64,000 nt of DNA from Trematomus loennbergii (GCA_012861695.1 JAAOOA010000156.1:248001-312000), one strand, 5' to 3'; positions 46,760 to 59,137 are shown, numbered from the stretch's first letter. A program made the numbers and translations. Notes: a model not told the origin generated them from the letters alone.

Positions 46760-49110
46760 GTGCGTCTGTTGCTTTACTGTAAATTGTGAATATACTGATA
46801 AACAAAAACAGGCAACAGTGTTGGACTTATGAGGTGTTGATATCCTTGTTTCAGCTGTAAATATAAAAACATGTAAATGTTGATTTCATGTCTTTGTAGC
46901 GATCTCTGGCTAATGTCACAATGAAATAATGAAGGTCTCAGTACTGTATCCTCTTGTGGTTGGGTGTTCCTTAGAGGGAGATGGGTACTCGTATGTAAAA
47001 GACTTGAAATTGGAAGGATGTTGTTTTATATCAGACAGTATTTATTTGGTTGTGATCATATGAATTCTCCCATTTTAAAAGGTAATCCACTAACCCTCCA
47101 AGGAATTCCTTCAACCTCCAATTGACTTCTTTCCACAATCGTGCAGTTTTTATATCCCCCTCTTTAAAGGATTAAGCTTTCACGTTGTAAGGTCTTTGGT
47201 GGGAAAATAACTTCAGTGAATATTAAAGTATAGGTGCTTCAGTTTGGGCGAATTTTCTCCAAGTCAGATTTTATGAGCTGAGTCGTGGATCTTGTTGGGT
47301 TCAGAATTCCAGAAAAGACAGACAACTTCTAAGTTTAACTATTTATTGTAAAGAGAGCAAAATATATATATCACTTGGCCAAGGACTCCGTCAGGTCATA
47401 GCAATCACAGACAGCAAAGCTGTAATCTGTCAGCACCATATCCGTAAAAATACATTTTATTACACAGGGCGTTGCCCGTACATTTATGATTGGTCAAGAC
47501 TAGATGAAGAGATACCATGGTTTAGACTTGGTTCTCTTTGGTTGGTGCGCAGACTCAGATAGAGTCTCTTGGCAACACGACCTTCCAATCAGCATTCGGC
47601 CGGCCTGTGGAAGTCCCTCCCTACTCTGGCATCATCATACGTAATTTGTTTTCGCTAACGTTTCTTCAGATATAGCGGGAAACCATAATGTTGCTTCCTA
47701 GCTTTGTGGGGGAGCGCGGCTTCCATGCGATTCAAGGCCGGTGCGATGTGCTGTTCTGACTACCTCTTTTTATTCTCTCAGTCTCTGCACCTGACCTTGG
47801 TACTTTCAATATTGCACCCTAAACACTTTCTCATGTGACTTTTCCCTTCGTTCCTATCCTCCCCATCAAAACTTGGGGGGGGTGATTGAGTCTATTTATT
47901 CCAAAGTCACAGCCACATAAATGAGCACAATAAGCTTATTGCAGATTTCAGAGGGTGAAAAGAGGTGCTGCAGCACAGGCAGTATGAGAAAAATGAAAAG
48001 CTTTTTGAACATTAAAGCATGGAGACATGTCACAGTAGGGACACTAAATACAAATATGAACCTGAAAATAAGAAGAATATAGCCCCTTTAAGGTTAGACA
48101 GTCCTCCATTTAACTTGAAACAGTTGACAAGAATAAAGATTTTAGTTTAGTTTGTGCAAAAATAGAATTGATGCCATTAGGCGGGAAGCAGCTGGACTTA
48201 AGGCTAATACTTGTTCAAGATCCATGCAGGCCTTTCTCAAAGCTACTGTACACACTGTACTGCAGGCAGGGGCGGATCTACCGGGGTGGCATGGGGTGGC
48301 AACTGGCAAAATAGCATTGCCACCCCAGCTGCCACCCCAGTTGGTATCTTTGTTTTGAAAGAAAAGATGTGGCTCATCGGACATTTATGAGAGAAAATCT
48401 CTAATGTCCGAGTGCAAGTGAATGCAGCACAAGACGCGAGTCTTGTAACCCCTCCCGGCCCTGGCACGAGCTTGGAAATATGATTGGCGGCGATTTCATT
48501 GTCATTCAAGTTTGGCTGTACTCAGCATTGAATCAAAACGCACTAAGTTAGCTGAATACACGTTTTTTTAACCCTAACTGATGCAGTTAGTCATTTCTTT
48601 AATGTTTGTTCTTTCTGATGTAAAGTCAAGGTTGTAACTGTTTGCAGTAAAGTCGTGGGGCGCTGAACTGTTCCTTTGAATCTTTTTGAATTTTGATACA
48701 TGATAGTAATTACTTGTCTTTCAAGTTTGAAGGAGGGTGAGCAAGCATCTTGAGGAACATTCATCATTAACTCCTCCAAAAAATATAGTTTATTCAATAA
48801 TACATTAATATGTGAATCATAACAGTGATTGACAGCTGATAGGAATAATATGATTGTTAATATTATCATATTAATTCAGACAAACATCGATGAGACAGTT
48901 AATTAATGTACTTATTGCAGCAGTCTTCATAGATTTGGTACCCCTGCTGGTCTAAGAATGAAACAAACTCATTCAGTTATTGTTCAGTTAAAATGCATAA
49001 AATGATGTCTGCCACCTTATATATTTATATGTAAGGCTTTACTGATGTGCCACAATAATGTCACCTATGTTATTGAGTTAAAATATTAATATTGTGGCTT
49101 TCCAAGTTAA
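46760..49110. other. Repeat-rich intergenic stretch
   Basis: No gene is supportable. An inverted fragment of TTAA MITE family 1 ends near 48,090. At 48,268 the sequence CAGGGGCGGATCTACCGGGG looks like a hAT terminus without a clear partner. Bases 47,260-47,900 resemble old repetitive DNA but I could not classify it. Confidence 0.35.
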
Positions 49111-49856
49111 CATTGATTAATGTTGCGTTTCCACTTGGCGTATTTCCGGCTAGCGGGTACTATTTCACAGTTTTTCTGGCCCCATAAAATCGAGGTTCTT
49201 TCCGGCCCAACAACCAGGCTGAGTCAGGCTGAGTATGCTAAACTAGAGAGAGAATCGCTGGCAAGGGGGCTACAACTACAACAAAATGAACATATTTGAC
49301 CGTGATTTAATTGTAATACACATTTCAAAATGATGCCGAAGTAACAGCATACTGATACCGGTTACTAAAAACCATGAATTAATGCTTTGACGGCAGGCAA
49401 AAAACCTTTTAAAATGCGTGTTGTCTAAATGGAGATCGGCTAAGCTAACGCAGTATATGCTCCGACCGTCCACACTCACAACAACGGCCTATACAGACAT
49501 AAATAAACCAGCGACTGTATTCGCCATGACACAGACAGTCTAAAATACGGTAAAAAAAAGCGGTAAAATACCTCCGTTAAAACTATTCCCTACTACTTTA
49601 TAACCCAGCGGTTATGTAAGAGTAAGTTACTAATGCGCCTATTCGATATTAATTTCTCTATATGTATTTCGCCGTTTGTTTTACTGTGAGCAATGAATTA
49701 TCTTTCAACAATCTTAGTGTACCCAATTTAAACTCATAGTCTGCAGTTACAGCATCGAGTTGTTATTATACAAAATTAAGTGCAAACTATATTTTTCATG
49801 CTTATGCAACGCTATCCATGTTGGAATCTGCAGGAGAGTTAACGTTAGCTCTCAGT

Positions 49857-51087
49857 TAGAGATGGGAGAGTCCTGATTCATCCGGATCATTAACGCGGAT
49901 CCTAGAAATGAGCTGGTCGTGACGAGTCTCCCCTCTCCATTAACCCGAGTCCTTGAGTCCCACACTTGGTGTGACGTACAAATTAAAACTATAAATTGCG
50001 TCACTCGCTACTCTCTTTATAACATGTAAAATCACATTACAACGTACCCCAGTCCATCTACCTACCCTTTAGTAAGTATACAGGATAGCTGCCTGCCAGA
50101 AGTTATCGTTTGGCTCAGGGGAGGGGACGCGGATCAGTGAAACTTCCTGCAGACTCGTGGGGACTCAGAGGAGCCGACGGCTCCTAACCGTAATAGCATA
50201 GCAGATCCAGCGATCTCGTCATGTGCACGAGCATAGCCCCTCCTCCAGCACCCGGCTCCCGCGCTATGCACGAGCAGACTCGCAGACTCGCTCGCAGACT
50301 CGCAGGTTCGCAGACTCGCAGATTCGCGGATTCGCAAATCCTGACTCGCTGCAACACACAGCGGATCAGACTCGTGCGGACTCGGAGCCGTAACCATATA
50401 GCAGCAGATCCAGAGATCCAGCAGACTCGTCGTCATGCACGAGTCAACAGCAGACTCAGATTCGCAAATCCTGACTCACTGTTCTGCAACACACAGCGGA
50501 TCAGACTCGTGCGGACTCGGAGCCGTATATAGCAGCAGATCCAGAGATCCAGCAGACTCGTCCTCATGCACGAGTCAACAGCAGACTCAGATTTGCCAAA
50601 TCGCAAAATAACCGTTTTTTTGTGATCAACATTTTTTATTAAAGCAAAATACACTGTGTAGCGGAGGTTAATATAACGTCAGTTTAATAGATAGATAGAT
50701 AGATAGTACTTTATTGATCCCAAATTGGGAAATTGTTGTTACAGCAGCATAAAAGGCATTTTACAATAAAACAAAACTACAAAATATACAAGAATAGAAA
50801 GAAAAATAAAATAAAATATAAAATATAAAATATACATGTCGAAATAGAAAATATACATGCAGATATTATATATATATATATATACAAATATATATATATA
50901 TATTCAAAATATATGGAATAATAATATGCTCGTGAAATGCATCAACTTTTCGGTTTCACCGATAGGATTTCTACGGTCTTGGTGATGCTGACTCATATGA
51001 CTCAAATGACTCGTATGATCCGGATCTCTTCAATGACTGACTCAGAAGACCCTGAGTCCGTAAAAGGATCCGGATTTGCCATCTCTA
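49857..51087 (-). mobile_element. hAT element C, copy 2
   Basis: The termini TAGAGATGGG...CCATCTCTA are flanked by a perfect TSD CTCTCAGT (49,849-49,856 and 51,088-51,095). It is inverted relative to 7,763-8,821 and about 170 bp longer because of extra CAGACTCG/CGAGTCTG repeats (50,275-50,340) and a duplicated segment at 50,440-50,580. It carries the same LINE-like 3' tail and microsatellite (50,687-50,900). Confidence 0.92.
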
Positions 51088-51519
51088 CTCTCAGTAGAAA
51101 GTGACGGAGGTGATTTCAGTTAAGGTGCATTCAGGCGTAATTCAGTAAAAGTGTGCATTGGGCGAGGAGGCATGTATAACGTCAGCAAGATGTGTTCAAT
51201 GTAGTACAGTAAAATGCAGTCTTTAGCGAGAAATATCTCGGAGATGTTTTACTACAACATAAAGTAGATATTAGACAGTATGCAAACGAGATAAAGGAGT
51301 GTATATTGAAGTAATTAGGATCTGCTGTGTAGAGAATCATGGAATTGTACTGGTATCTAACAATGCCATCCTTATAAATGTATATAAATACAATACCGTT
51401 TTAAATGAGACTTGTGTTTTAATGTTTGATTCCATTAATTGAATTAAATATGTTTTAATGAATTCTACTGAAATTATTGTTACATTGTCATCATGTAACT
51501 ATTTTGTTCTTTCATTTGC

Positions 51520-51594
51520 CTCACCAGAAAACAGTCACACCTCCTCTTGAAGACATTTTGCCTCCTGCTATGGACTTCAGGTTCACATTAGGTA
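51520..51594 (+). other. Candidate exon of unknown origin
   Basis: The segment is bounded by a good acceptor (TTTGCCTCACCAG) and donor (TTAGGTAAGC) and reads KTVTPPLEDILPPAMDFRFT. It precedes the zinc-finger fragment at 51,711. If spliced to the AG at 51,710 the product would end after a few codons. It could be the last coding part of a decayed or unidentified gene. Confidence 0.3.
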
Positions 51595-51710
51595 AGCCCT
51601 TGAGTGTGTCAGAGTTGTTGTTTCAGAGGTTAATTCAAGACGTGTTATGTTTACATACTAATATAATGAGCATCAGGTAAACGTACCCATTTCTATTTTT
51701 TTAATCACAG

Positions 51711-51926
51711 ATGGGATGGAGATGTAAACTATGCAGCACTAGTGTCACCACTCAAAGTGATATTTTAAAACATTATCGACTCCATCATGGAACCTTTGGA
51801 CAGAAACGTGCCTTGCCCTGCATTCATGTAGACTGGCATGCGCTCTCACTTATCAAGATAAAAGTTGAAATAATCGTCTGTTCTTTTTATTCTAGGACCC
51901 ATGTGCCACTTTATATACATCTCTGA
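51711..51926 (+). pseudogene. Fragment of fish C2H2 zinc-finger protein (SAMD3-like uncharacterised group)
   Basis: The frame opens with MGWRCKLCSTSVTTQSDILK and HYRLHHGTF, then PCIHVD. This matches the N-terminal CxxC...LKHYRLxH, PClxxDC pattern I associate with a large teleost family of uncharacterised zinc-finger proteins. The second finger is degenerate: the CPC segment after VD is missing and only WHAL remains. Family assignment is from memory of the motif. Confidence 0.45.
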
Positions 51927-52639
51927 GCATGAGGTGGGGTTAAAAAGAAGTAGTTGGACATTTTATGAACTATATCAATATCATGACTATTTGGTTCATT
52001 TTCTTGCAAACCAGCCTTTTGATGGCTTAAACCCCTTGTAATGCATGTGAATAGCACCTCTGTTGTCTGTTAACAGCTAATGTAAACTGTTTTCAAGACG
52101 GATTTGATTTTTGTTTTGAGGAAAACACATGGTGTGTCCTGATTTGTACTCAATTTAGTGTTTTATTTGTATTTACAGGGAACAGCAGAGGTCGAAGTGC
52201 AACAGGCTCGTGATGCACAGCATGAAGTGATACGTTGCCCAAGAGCCAGATGCAGTTATAACCATCAAGTAATAACCATGTGTCTCCATGTATGTTAATG
52301 TGTTGTGCTTTTAAACAAACTTGTTACTCTTTTATGACAACTGTTTTGAAATAATCACATTTTAATAAAATGTATTAACATGTCCATAATGTTCCCTTTT
52401 TTAATTTATGTGTTTAATCTGCAATGTTTCAATGCTATCAAATATTTAAAGGTTGGATTGAAATCAGGAAGAGTTTGTCGTATATAGGTTCCGGCAACTC
52501 AATTGTGTTTTATAATTTACTTTATTCTCGTGTGGTTCTTAGCAGATTGTTATTTGCATTGGTTACACTTAATATCTGGGCTTTTAATTGTAGGCTCATC
52601 TCATCTTTTCATATGCAGAAAAAATCACATTAGTGAGTT

Positions 52640-53463
52640 TACCCAACTCCTATAATTGCTTGGAACCACTTGACACATATTTTTTAAGTTTTAGCAAAGT
52701 AACACATTCTTGAGTAGAAGAAAACAAAAAAAAGTACATTTCACCAACTCAAAAATTGCAAAAGTTGACTAAACTCTTAAAATTGCTTGGAATCGCTTGA
52801 CACATATTTTTTAAGTTTTACCAAAGTAACACATTCTTGAGTAGAGGAAAACTAAAAAAAGTACATTTCACCAACTCAAAAATTGCAAAAGTTGACTAAA
52901 CTCTTAAAATTGCTTGGAATCGCTTGACACATATTTTTTAAGTTTTAGCAAAGTAACACATTCTTGAGTAGAGGAAAACTAAAAAAAGTACATTTCACCA
53001 ACTCAAAAATTGCAAAAGTTGACTTAACTCTTAAAATTGCTTGGAATCGCTTGACACATATTTTTTAAGTTTTAGCAAAGTAACACATTCTTGAGTAGAG
53101 GAAAACTAAAAAAAGTACATTTCACCAACTCAAAAATTGCAAAAGTTGACTTAACTCTTAAAATTGCTTGGAATCGCTTGACACATATTTTTTAAGTTTT
53201 AGCAAAGTAACACATTCTTGAGTAGAGGAAAACTAAAAAAAGTACATTTCACCAACTCAAAAATTGCAAAAGTTGACTTAACTCTTAAAATTGCTTGGAA
53301 TCGCTTGACACATATTTTTTAAGTTTTAGCAAAGTAACACATTCTTGAGTAGAGGAAAACTAAAAAAAGTACATTTCACCAACTCAAAAATTGCAAAAGT
53401 TGACTAAACTCTTAAAATTGCTTGGAATCGCTTGACACATATTTTTTAAGTTTTACCAAAGCA
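52640..53463 (+). repeat. 127-bp minisatellite, about 6.5 copies
   Basis: The word CACATATTTTTTAAG recurs at 52,674, 52,801, 52,928, 53,055, 53,182, 53,309 and 53,436, an exact 127-bp period. Internal units are nearly identical, while the first is more diverged. Each unit contains ATTGCTTGGAATCGCTTGAC, GTAACACATTCTTGAGTAG and TCACCAACTCAAAAATTGC. There is no spacer/repeat alternation, so this is a tandem satellite and not a CRISPR. Confidence 0.95.
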
Positions 53464-53699
53464 ACAGTTTTTACAGTGAGGAGCTTGAGTGCTAACAGCT
53501 GATGTTGTTTTTCTGTGGTTCTCATTGAAGATGACGTCACGGCTCCGCCTACACTGCGTCACTATAGATACTGCCCCAGCTACTAAACTGTAATGGAAAC
53601 ATAGCATAAATGAGCCAGTCCTAACAAGGCCTAACGAGGCCCATACCGAGCGAGGTCGAGCGAGGTCCTGTAGTGGAAATGCGCCATAAATGTACTTAC

Positions 53700-55110
53700 A
53701 ACACAAGTGAAAACACCTGTAAGTTCACCAAGTGTGTTTTACAGGGATACATGATACACAAAAAGATCAATTAAAGGAGACGTTATTTGGTGAGCCTGTA
53801 TATCTCTGTCTGACTTAAATAAATAAAAAGTCACTAAGTTATGTTTTAGTTTGTGCTGAATGAATGAGAAAGGAGTGAACTTTATAAACCAAGAGAAAGA
53901 GTCTCTGTATTAATATTTAACATTTAGCACTCAGGACTCATAAACTTCTAAAAGTCTTACATGCGATTAAACACTAACAAATACCAAGCTCATCTCATGA
54001 CATTAATGTGTGTGTTCATATTAAGTTCACAACTTTATAGCAATGTGTGTTATTTTACTTATATAAACGAACAAACAGCAGGTAAATATCACCTTTAATA
54101 AGTCAAGGGTAATTTCAAATTGACTAGAAGTCACTGCAAGTTTACAATTCTCTTTGGCGCCCCCTACTGCTGATACCAACACTGGAGGAGAGACAGGCAC
54201 AACTTTGGGAGTTCAGCCTTTGCAGACAAACCTATAACACATGAAAGGGAAACCCCCAAAAGCACAACAGGACCCTTTTAACACCAACTTTAAAGTTTCT
54301 TCTTAACTTATACACCAACAACTTAAAGAAAAGGCTCAGGCATGTAAAATGTACCACTTAAAAACTTTCTCCAAACAAATGATGGCTCTTCTATTTTATT
54401 CCAGGCACTTTCATATTTTAAACTAAAGCACTTCTTTGATAAAAGGCCGTTGGCGTCTTCCTTTAGTAATAATCCATTAAAGTGGACCTATCATGCTATA
54501 TTTAAATGATATATTGTAGGGCCATACCTATATAAGGTATATGTATACGTTTCTGTTTTCAAAATACCAAACAGATCATGCATTTTAGCCATGCCTGTTT
54601 ATTGGGTATGGAGGACAACAGAGAGGGTTGTGTTTTCTGACACTTGGTGAGTTCCCTGGAACACCGGGGACACATATTCATGTATAAAAGACGTACAAAA
54701 GTGCATTTTGCATGATAGGTCCCATTTAAGGTCTGAAACATTTGAGTACTTCTTCAAGACAGGGTTGTCAAAACAAACCTGAAGCTAATAAAAGCAACAG
54801 GTCAGACCTCCACTGCCACCTACTGGTTTTATTTGGGACAAGCAATTTCATTCCTGTTAAAAAGTCCATAAGAATTACAGTTCAACAGATGCATGGTGTA
54901 TTCTGCTGACAACGTGCTGAAAGCCACTACACTTAAAGTACATTAAAAAAACATTCTCCATATGCGATATACATAATTAAATATACAGTATGACATTAGA
55001 TTGTTAATTGCTGCATCAAGCAGGTTGTAACGGTTGTAGATAAACACAGTTTTGATACACTTTACGATATTTAGAACGTCTTGTGATATATATTGTATAC
55101 TTTTACTTTG
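53700..55110. other. Intergenic, mostly old repeats
   Basis: Apart from the MITE at 54,481-54,725 and a fragment of TTAA family 1 (about 54,190-54,280), nothing coding is supportable. Confidence 0.35.
54481..54725. mobile_element. TTAA-flanked MITE, family 2 (short form)
   Basis: The termini AGTGGACCTATCATGC and GCATGATAGGTCCC are flanked by TTAA (54,477-54,480 and 54,726-54,729). It matches the ends of 42,146-42,632 but lacks about 240 bp of the middle, making it an internal-deletion derivative. Confidence 0.82.
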
Positions 55111-55121
55111 TTGTTCCTTAA

Positions 55122-56299
55122 CCTCTTAAACCCTGAGCCTGTTTTTCAGGTCTCAGGCTCGAAAATGACATTCCCAGAACAAATGACCATATCTTCCCTT
55201 CTAAAAGGGTTAAATTAATAATCTTTATTCTCAAAGTAACTATAAACCTGTGAGTTGGATGTAGAAAAGTCAGAATCAATATAGATGTTTTTTATTTTAA
55301 AGAAAATTCAGATTTTACATAGTAAAAAACTGTAAATTATAGTGTCCGTCCAAAAACTATTTTTTACAGATAGTGAAAACTACCCTTGGATGATGGGCTA
55401 GTAGACTAAAAGCTTTAGGAATCCAAAGTACAACATATAATAAGTACCCTGTATCAAGATTGATGCAAAACAAGTGAAATTTGACCTTTTTAGAGAGATT
55501 TAGCCAAAAACCCCACTTCTGGGGTCATTTGGGTGGATTTGACCTATCTCTGGCCCCCCTTGGTCGATTTTGATGAATGAAATCTCTTTATAACCGCTAG
55601 AGCCAATGGAATTGAGGGAAAGTTATATACACACCAAAACGTTAACAAATAAGGAGTGAGAGTGACGCGTTACAAAAACCGGAAGCTGCATACACTCTGG
55701 TGGCTACCATTAGCAGCTAACTTTTCCGCTCCGATTTTTACATAAAAAATGGAATTATGGATTATAAATAATTTTTTAAAAGGTACAGGTACATTATCAA
55801 CCTATGGATCAACAGTTGTAGATATTTTTTTTTTCGTTTTAATGCCATTGAACACGTCTTTTGACCTAATTGACAGCTACGGTGAGACGATCTGCCGTAA
55901 AAGCCCCGTAAAGGTACGTGTTGTGATGTCTGTGTTTGCTTCCCCTGTCGCAAGTTGGGATCGCTCAGTGATGATACTATACCTAAATAATCAGTGGAGT
56001 CTCAGCTTTAATAGGCTAAATTGTATGTGCAGCTACGATAAGTAATAAGGGTATCTTTATCTTGAATTGTGTGCCGCAGTGCGTTAGATTTTTTTCGCTC
56101 AGGGGTCATTTAGACCCTTCTTATGAGACTTGTGTTTTGTTTTGGTAAAAATGGTTCATATTTTCAGTTAGCTGAGATTCTTCCCGTTAATCTGGTGCTA
56201 CACATTAATAGTTTCATAAATGTTAAGAAGCCCTGAGACATTATCTCGAAAACAAAAAGGTGGGAGGGGTCCAATGGGGGGACCGCCGTGCTTAAGAGG
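55122..56299. mobile_element. TTAA-flanked piggyBac-like non-autonomous element
   Basis: CCTCTTAAACCCTGAGCC on the left and CTTAAGAGG on the right are inverted and flanked by TTAA (55,118-55,121 and 56,300-56,303). The interior contains GGGGTCATTT motifs near both ends (55,520 and 56,100) but no transposase. Confidence 0.72.
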
Positions 56300-56374
56300 T
56301 TAAACAGTTAGTCCACTCATTTAATTTTTACATCAAGTTCATCACGTTTTTAAATTTCTCTTTTAAATATAGTG

Positions 56375-56540
56375 AGGGGGGGTGCTAGTGACTTTTCCGA
56401 GCGGCCCACCTCGGTGCCGCAAGTAAATACCGCGAGGAAATTGTCGCCGGATGGGGGGGGGGGGGGGGGGTGCTAGTGACTTATCCGAGCGGCCCACATC
56501 GTCCGACCGGCCCACTTCAGTAACGGCCAGTCCGCCCCTG
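56375..56540. repeat. G-rich repeat remnant with hAT-like right end
   Basis: GGTGCTAGTGACTT(T/A)TCCGAG and CGGCCCAC occur twice around a 20-base poly-G run (about 56,451-56,470). The right border CCGCCCCTG resembles a hAT terminus. The left end is not defined. Confidence 0.4.
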
Positions 56541-56656
56541 AGTACAAGCATCATTATATGTACTAAATTACAATACTTGAGTAATTGTACTACTTAGTTA
56601 CTTTCCAACACTGCAAATATATAATCCTGGCTCATAACTCAATGAACTGTGAATGA

Positions 56657-56823
56657 TTAGCGCTGATTGTGGTCTTCAGACTTCAGTTCAGAGTTGGGTG
56701 GTCTTCGAGCGCCACCCGGTGATACATTCTTATGTTTGCTTTTGCGTTTGACTCTCTTCCTCATTTTTTTGTTAGCTTGACATTTTAAAAACAGTCGTGG
56801 TGGAGTCAGGCTTTCATTTGTAC
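56657..56823 (-). CDS. Candidate terminal exon of an unidentified gene
   Basis: On the minus strand, after the acceptor TTTTATGTCTCCAG, a frame stays open for 54 codons to TAA: TNESLTPPRLFLKC, QANKKMRKRVKRKSKHKN, then VSPGGARRPPNSELKSEDHN. The strongly basic tail could bind heparin or nucleic acid or act as a nuclear signal. I do not recognise the protein. The nearest upstream donor (GACAGGTGAGA, about 57,077) lies at the end of the decayed ZEB-like region and gives a compatible phase in one frame. Confidence 0.3.
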
Positions 56824-57252
56824 CTGGAGACATAAAACAACCTAGTTGTGTCAGTTACACGTTTAATAAGGTACTTATTAAATATGTGTCTCTATTAAAA
56901 AAAGAAAAATGTCATTGCCACCACAAAACTCACTGTTTTGTTTTCTCAAGTTCAGGCACATGTGGCTTTTGTAGAAAGCGGTGACTTCATTCTAGCTCCA
57001 CTTTACTCCAACAGAATATCTTTAATTTGCCGTTTGTCATCTATTCCTCTCCAGGTTGTGCCGTTGTCTCACCTGTCGTCCTCCAGCTGGATCTCCATAG
57101 CATCACAGAAGAAGTCGTGAACTTTCTCTTATTCCCTCTCTCTCATCTGAGTCAAGTTGGGGTCGTAGTCCAAGCGTCAAACTGCGGTACATGCAGGTCT
57201 GAGGAGTGACACTCTGCGAGGTCTCGAACCGGGTCAGAGTCAGGACGGATCT

Positions 57253-57422
57253 TCATGCAGCGGCTAGAGTTGTGTGGGAGTACGATCCGGAGTGAGAGAA
57301 ACGCTTCCCGCACTTTTCGCACTGAAAGGGTTTGTCCCCGGAGTGCAGCCTCGCGTGTTCGATCAGGTGGTGTTGGTGTTTGAAGGCCTTCTTGCAGACT
57401 TTGCATTCAAATGGTCGTTTTC
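57253..57422 (-). pseudogene. ZEB-like C2H2 zinc-finger exon (orphan, apparently decayed)
   Basis: After the acceptor CTACTATTTTCAG the minus strand encodes [38 protein letters not shown] and [11 protein letters not shown], closely matching the last two C-terminal zinc fingers of ZEB1/ZEB2 transcription repressors and their GKRP exon start. The finger ends prematurely (SYSH, then TTLAAA and a stop at 57,253). A further remnant, DSDERE, at about 57,131-57,158 resembles the acidic tail that follows in ZEB1. A diverged gene is possible, but the broken second finger favours a pseudogene or relic. Confidence 0.6.
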
Positions 57423-58313
57423 CTGAAAATAGTAGAACAGAGAGTCAGACTCATACTGCGCCTGTTGAAAAACAACACCAACAAAACTGAGACAAAATTA
57501 AGTAGTAGAGTAAACACCTCAACTAAAACTGAACACGATAAGATAGGAGACTTCTACCCAAACTTGTGTTCATTTAGATTTCCCCAGAAATTATTCAAAC
57601 ATTAAAAAACTGAAACAATTACCTGACACACTCATTAGTTGATTGACAGAAAAATAACTGTTCAATGAGAGCTTTTGTACATTTTTATTTAGGTTTTGGC
57701 ATGTTGGCCATATGAAAACATGTTTTTTTCCCTTGTGTTATGTTCACATTTCGCACCCTTTGGTAATGTTCAAATTGACCCGAACATATTTCAGGGTTTA
57801 AAAAAAATACAGAACTAAATTCAACATGCACAATTCCTTATATATATTGCCTTTAACTCATTCCTCAACAATATACAATATATGATTCGTTTTTGAAAAT
57901 ACTCTTTGCTAGATCAAATTTAACAATGGAAGTGTCCATCGTTTTTTGTGATAAAAATGTAATTTATGTTAAAAAAATACACTGTAATAAAAACTAGGTT
58001 TCAATTGTGCTCATGCTTTTCTAGGACAAATGGAAATGAAACCTTTTTTCATTAATGTTTATTATTTTTAATCTGTCATATAATAATCAAAGCTCTGAAG
58101 GAAATAAAGAAATTTAACAGCAATTGAAACACAAGAACCACACATCCAAAAGTATTTGGCTGTGAAATATATAGAGATGATGAAACATCCATATCAATGA
58201 CATAGAACAGATATAAACACAAAGCAAATAAAAACAATTAACAGTCACTATTCATAAAATACAGTATATCCGAAAAATATATTGATGAAGTGACCTGCAG
58301 AACATCATGTGAG

Positions 58314-58453
58314 TCAATGGGCAAGTCCGTTTAGGAAACACATGATGTACAGTATAGCACAGATGTACTTGTTGCAGTTGCTGCATGTAGTCTGTGTCTT
58401 GGAGTCCTTTGAGGGTCCACAGACCTCACAGCGCTTCCTCCACAGGGTGCAAT
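58314..58453 (-). pseudogene. piggyBac transposase C-terminal zinc-binding tail
   Basis: The minus strand reads LWRKRCEVCGPSKDSK, TQTTCSNCNKYICAI and LYIMCFLNGLAH before TGA at 58,314. CxxC, CxxC and later Cys fit the cysteine-rich tail of piggyBac transposases that binds the element's ends. Confidence 0.65.
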
Positions 58454-58521
58454 CTAGAACAGTAAAATATGTATTAGTTCAGAAATTGTTTTCACCACAT
58501 CTCCTAACACTGGAAAAAAAA

Positions 58522-58526
<5 letters not shown>

Positions 58527-58598
<72 letters not shown>
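58527..58598. repeat. (CA)n microsatellite
   Basis: A nearly uninterrupted CA run of about 70 bp lies inside the piggyBac element, replacing the deleted middle of the transposase. Confidence 0.95.
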
Positions 58599-58605
58599 AC
58601 TTACT

Positions 58606-58847
58606 TCAGGCACTTCTTGTGGCTGGCTGTGGGGGTCCTTCAGCGGCTGGCTGTGGGGGTCTTCCAACAGCTGGCTCTGAGTCAAGTTCATCTTCCAATT
58701 GGCTGTCAAATTCTGAGTTTACCTCCACATTATCCTCATCTTCAGAAATGTCTTCCTGTTCCACTTCACCGTGTTCTTCAAATGCATTCCACTCACTCTC
58801 ATCCATTATTAGCTCCAAGGCTCTCTGAGCAGAATATCTTTTGGCCA
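58606..58847 (-). pseudogene. piggyBac transposase N-terminal fragment
   Basis: It starts MAKRYSAQRALELIMDESE and continues with an acidic region (EEHGEVEQEDISEDEDN, then DSQLEDELDSEP), the usual N-terminal composition of PGBD4-like transposases. A PQPA(A/T)-containing short repeat follows, and the frame ends near the CA microsatellite. All catalytic Asp residues are missing. Confidence 0.7.
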
Positions 58848-59082
58848 TTTTGCTGGTAGATAATTGTAGTTCTGCACTATACACTGTAATGTGAGGTTAT
58901 GTCTCTGTTTAGTCCCTCCTCCGGCGTGCAGGTGCGAGGGGCACAGTGCGAGAAAATGTAAAATGTTTATACATTTCTGGAAGATCTAAAATGTTTATAA
59001 TGTTTTAGGATAGTTTTGTGTACACACTACACAGGGGAAAGATCAAGGGAAAACAGGATCAAACAGCTTCTCTAGCATACAA

Positions 59083-59083
59083 T

Positions 59084-59137
<54 letters not shown>

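Noticed and set aside
46386..46832. 148-codon frame with RHSETLRD repeats
   Set aside because: It is produced by the 10-bp satellite read every 30 bp.
52640..53463. Regular repeats resembling a CRISPR array
   Set aside because: The 127-bp units abut with no variable spacers, and the genome is a vertebrate.
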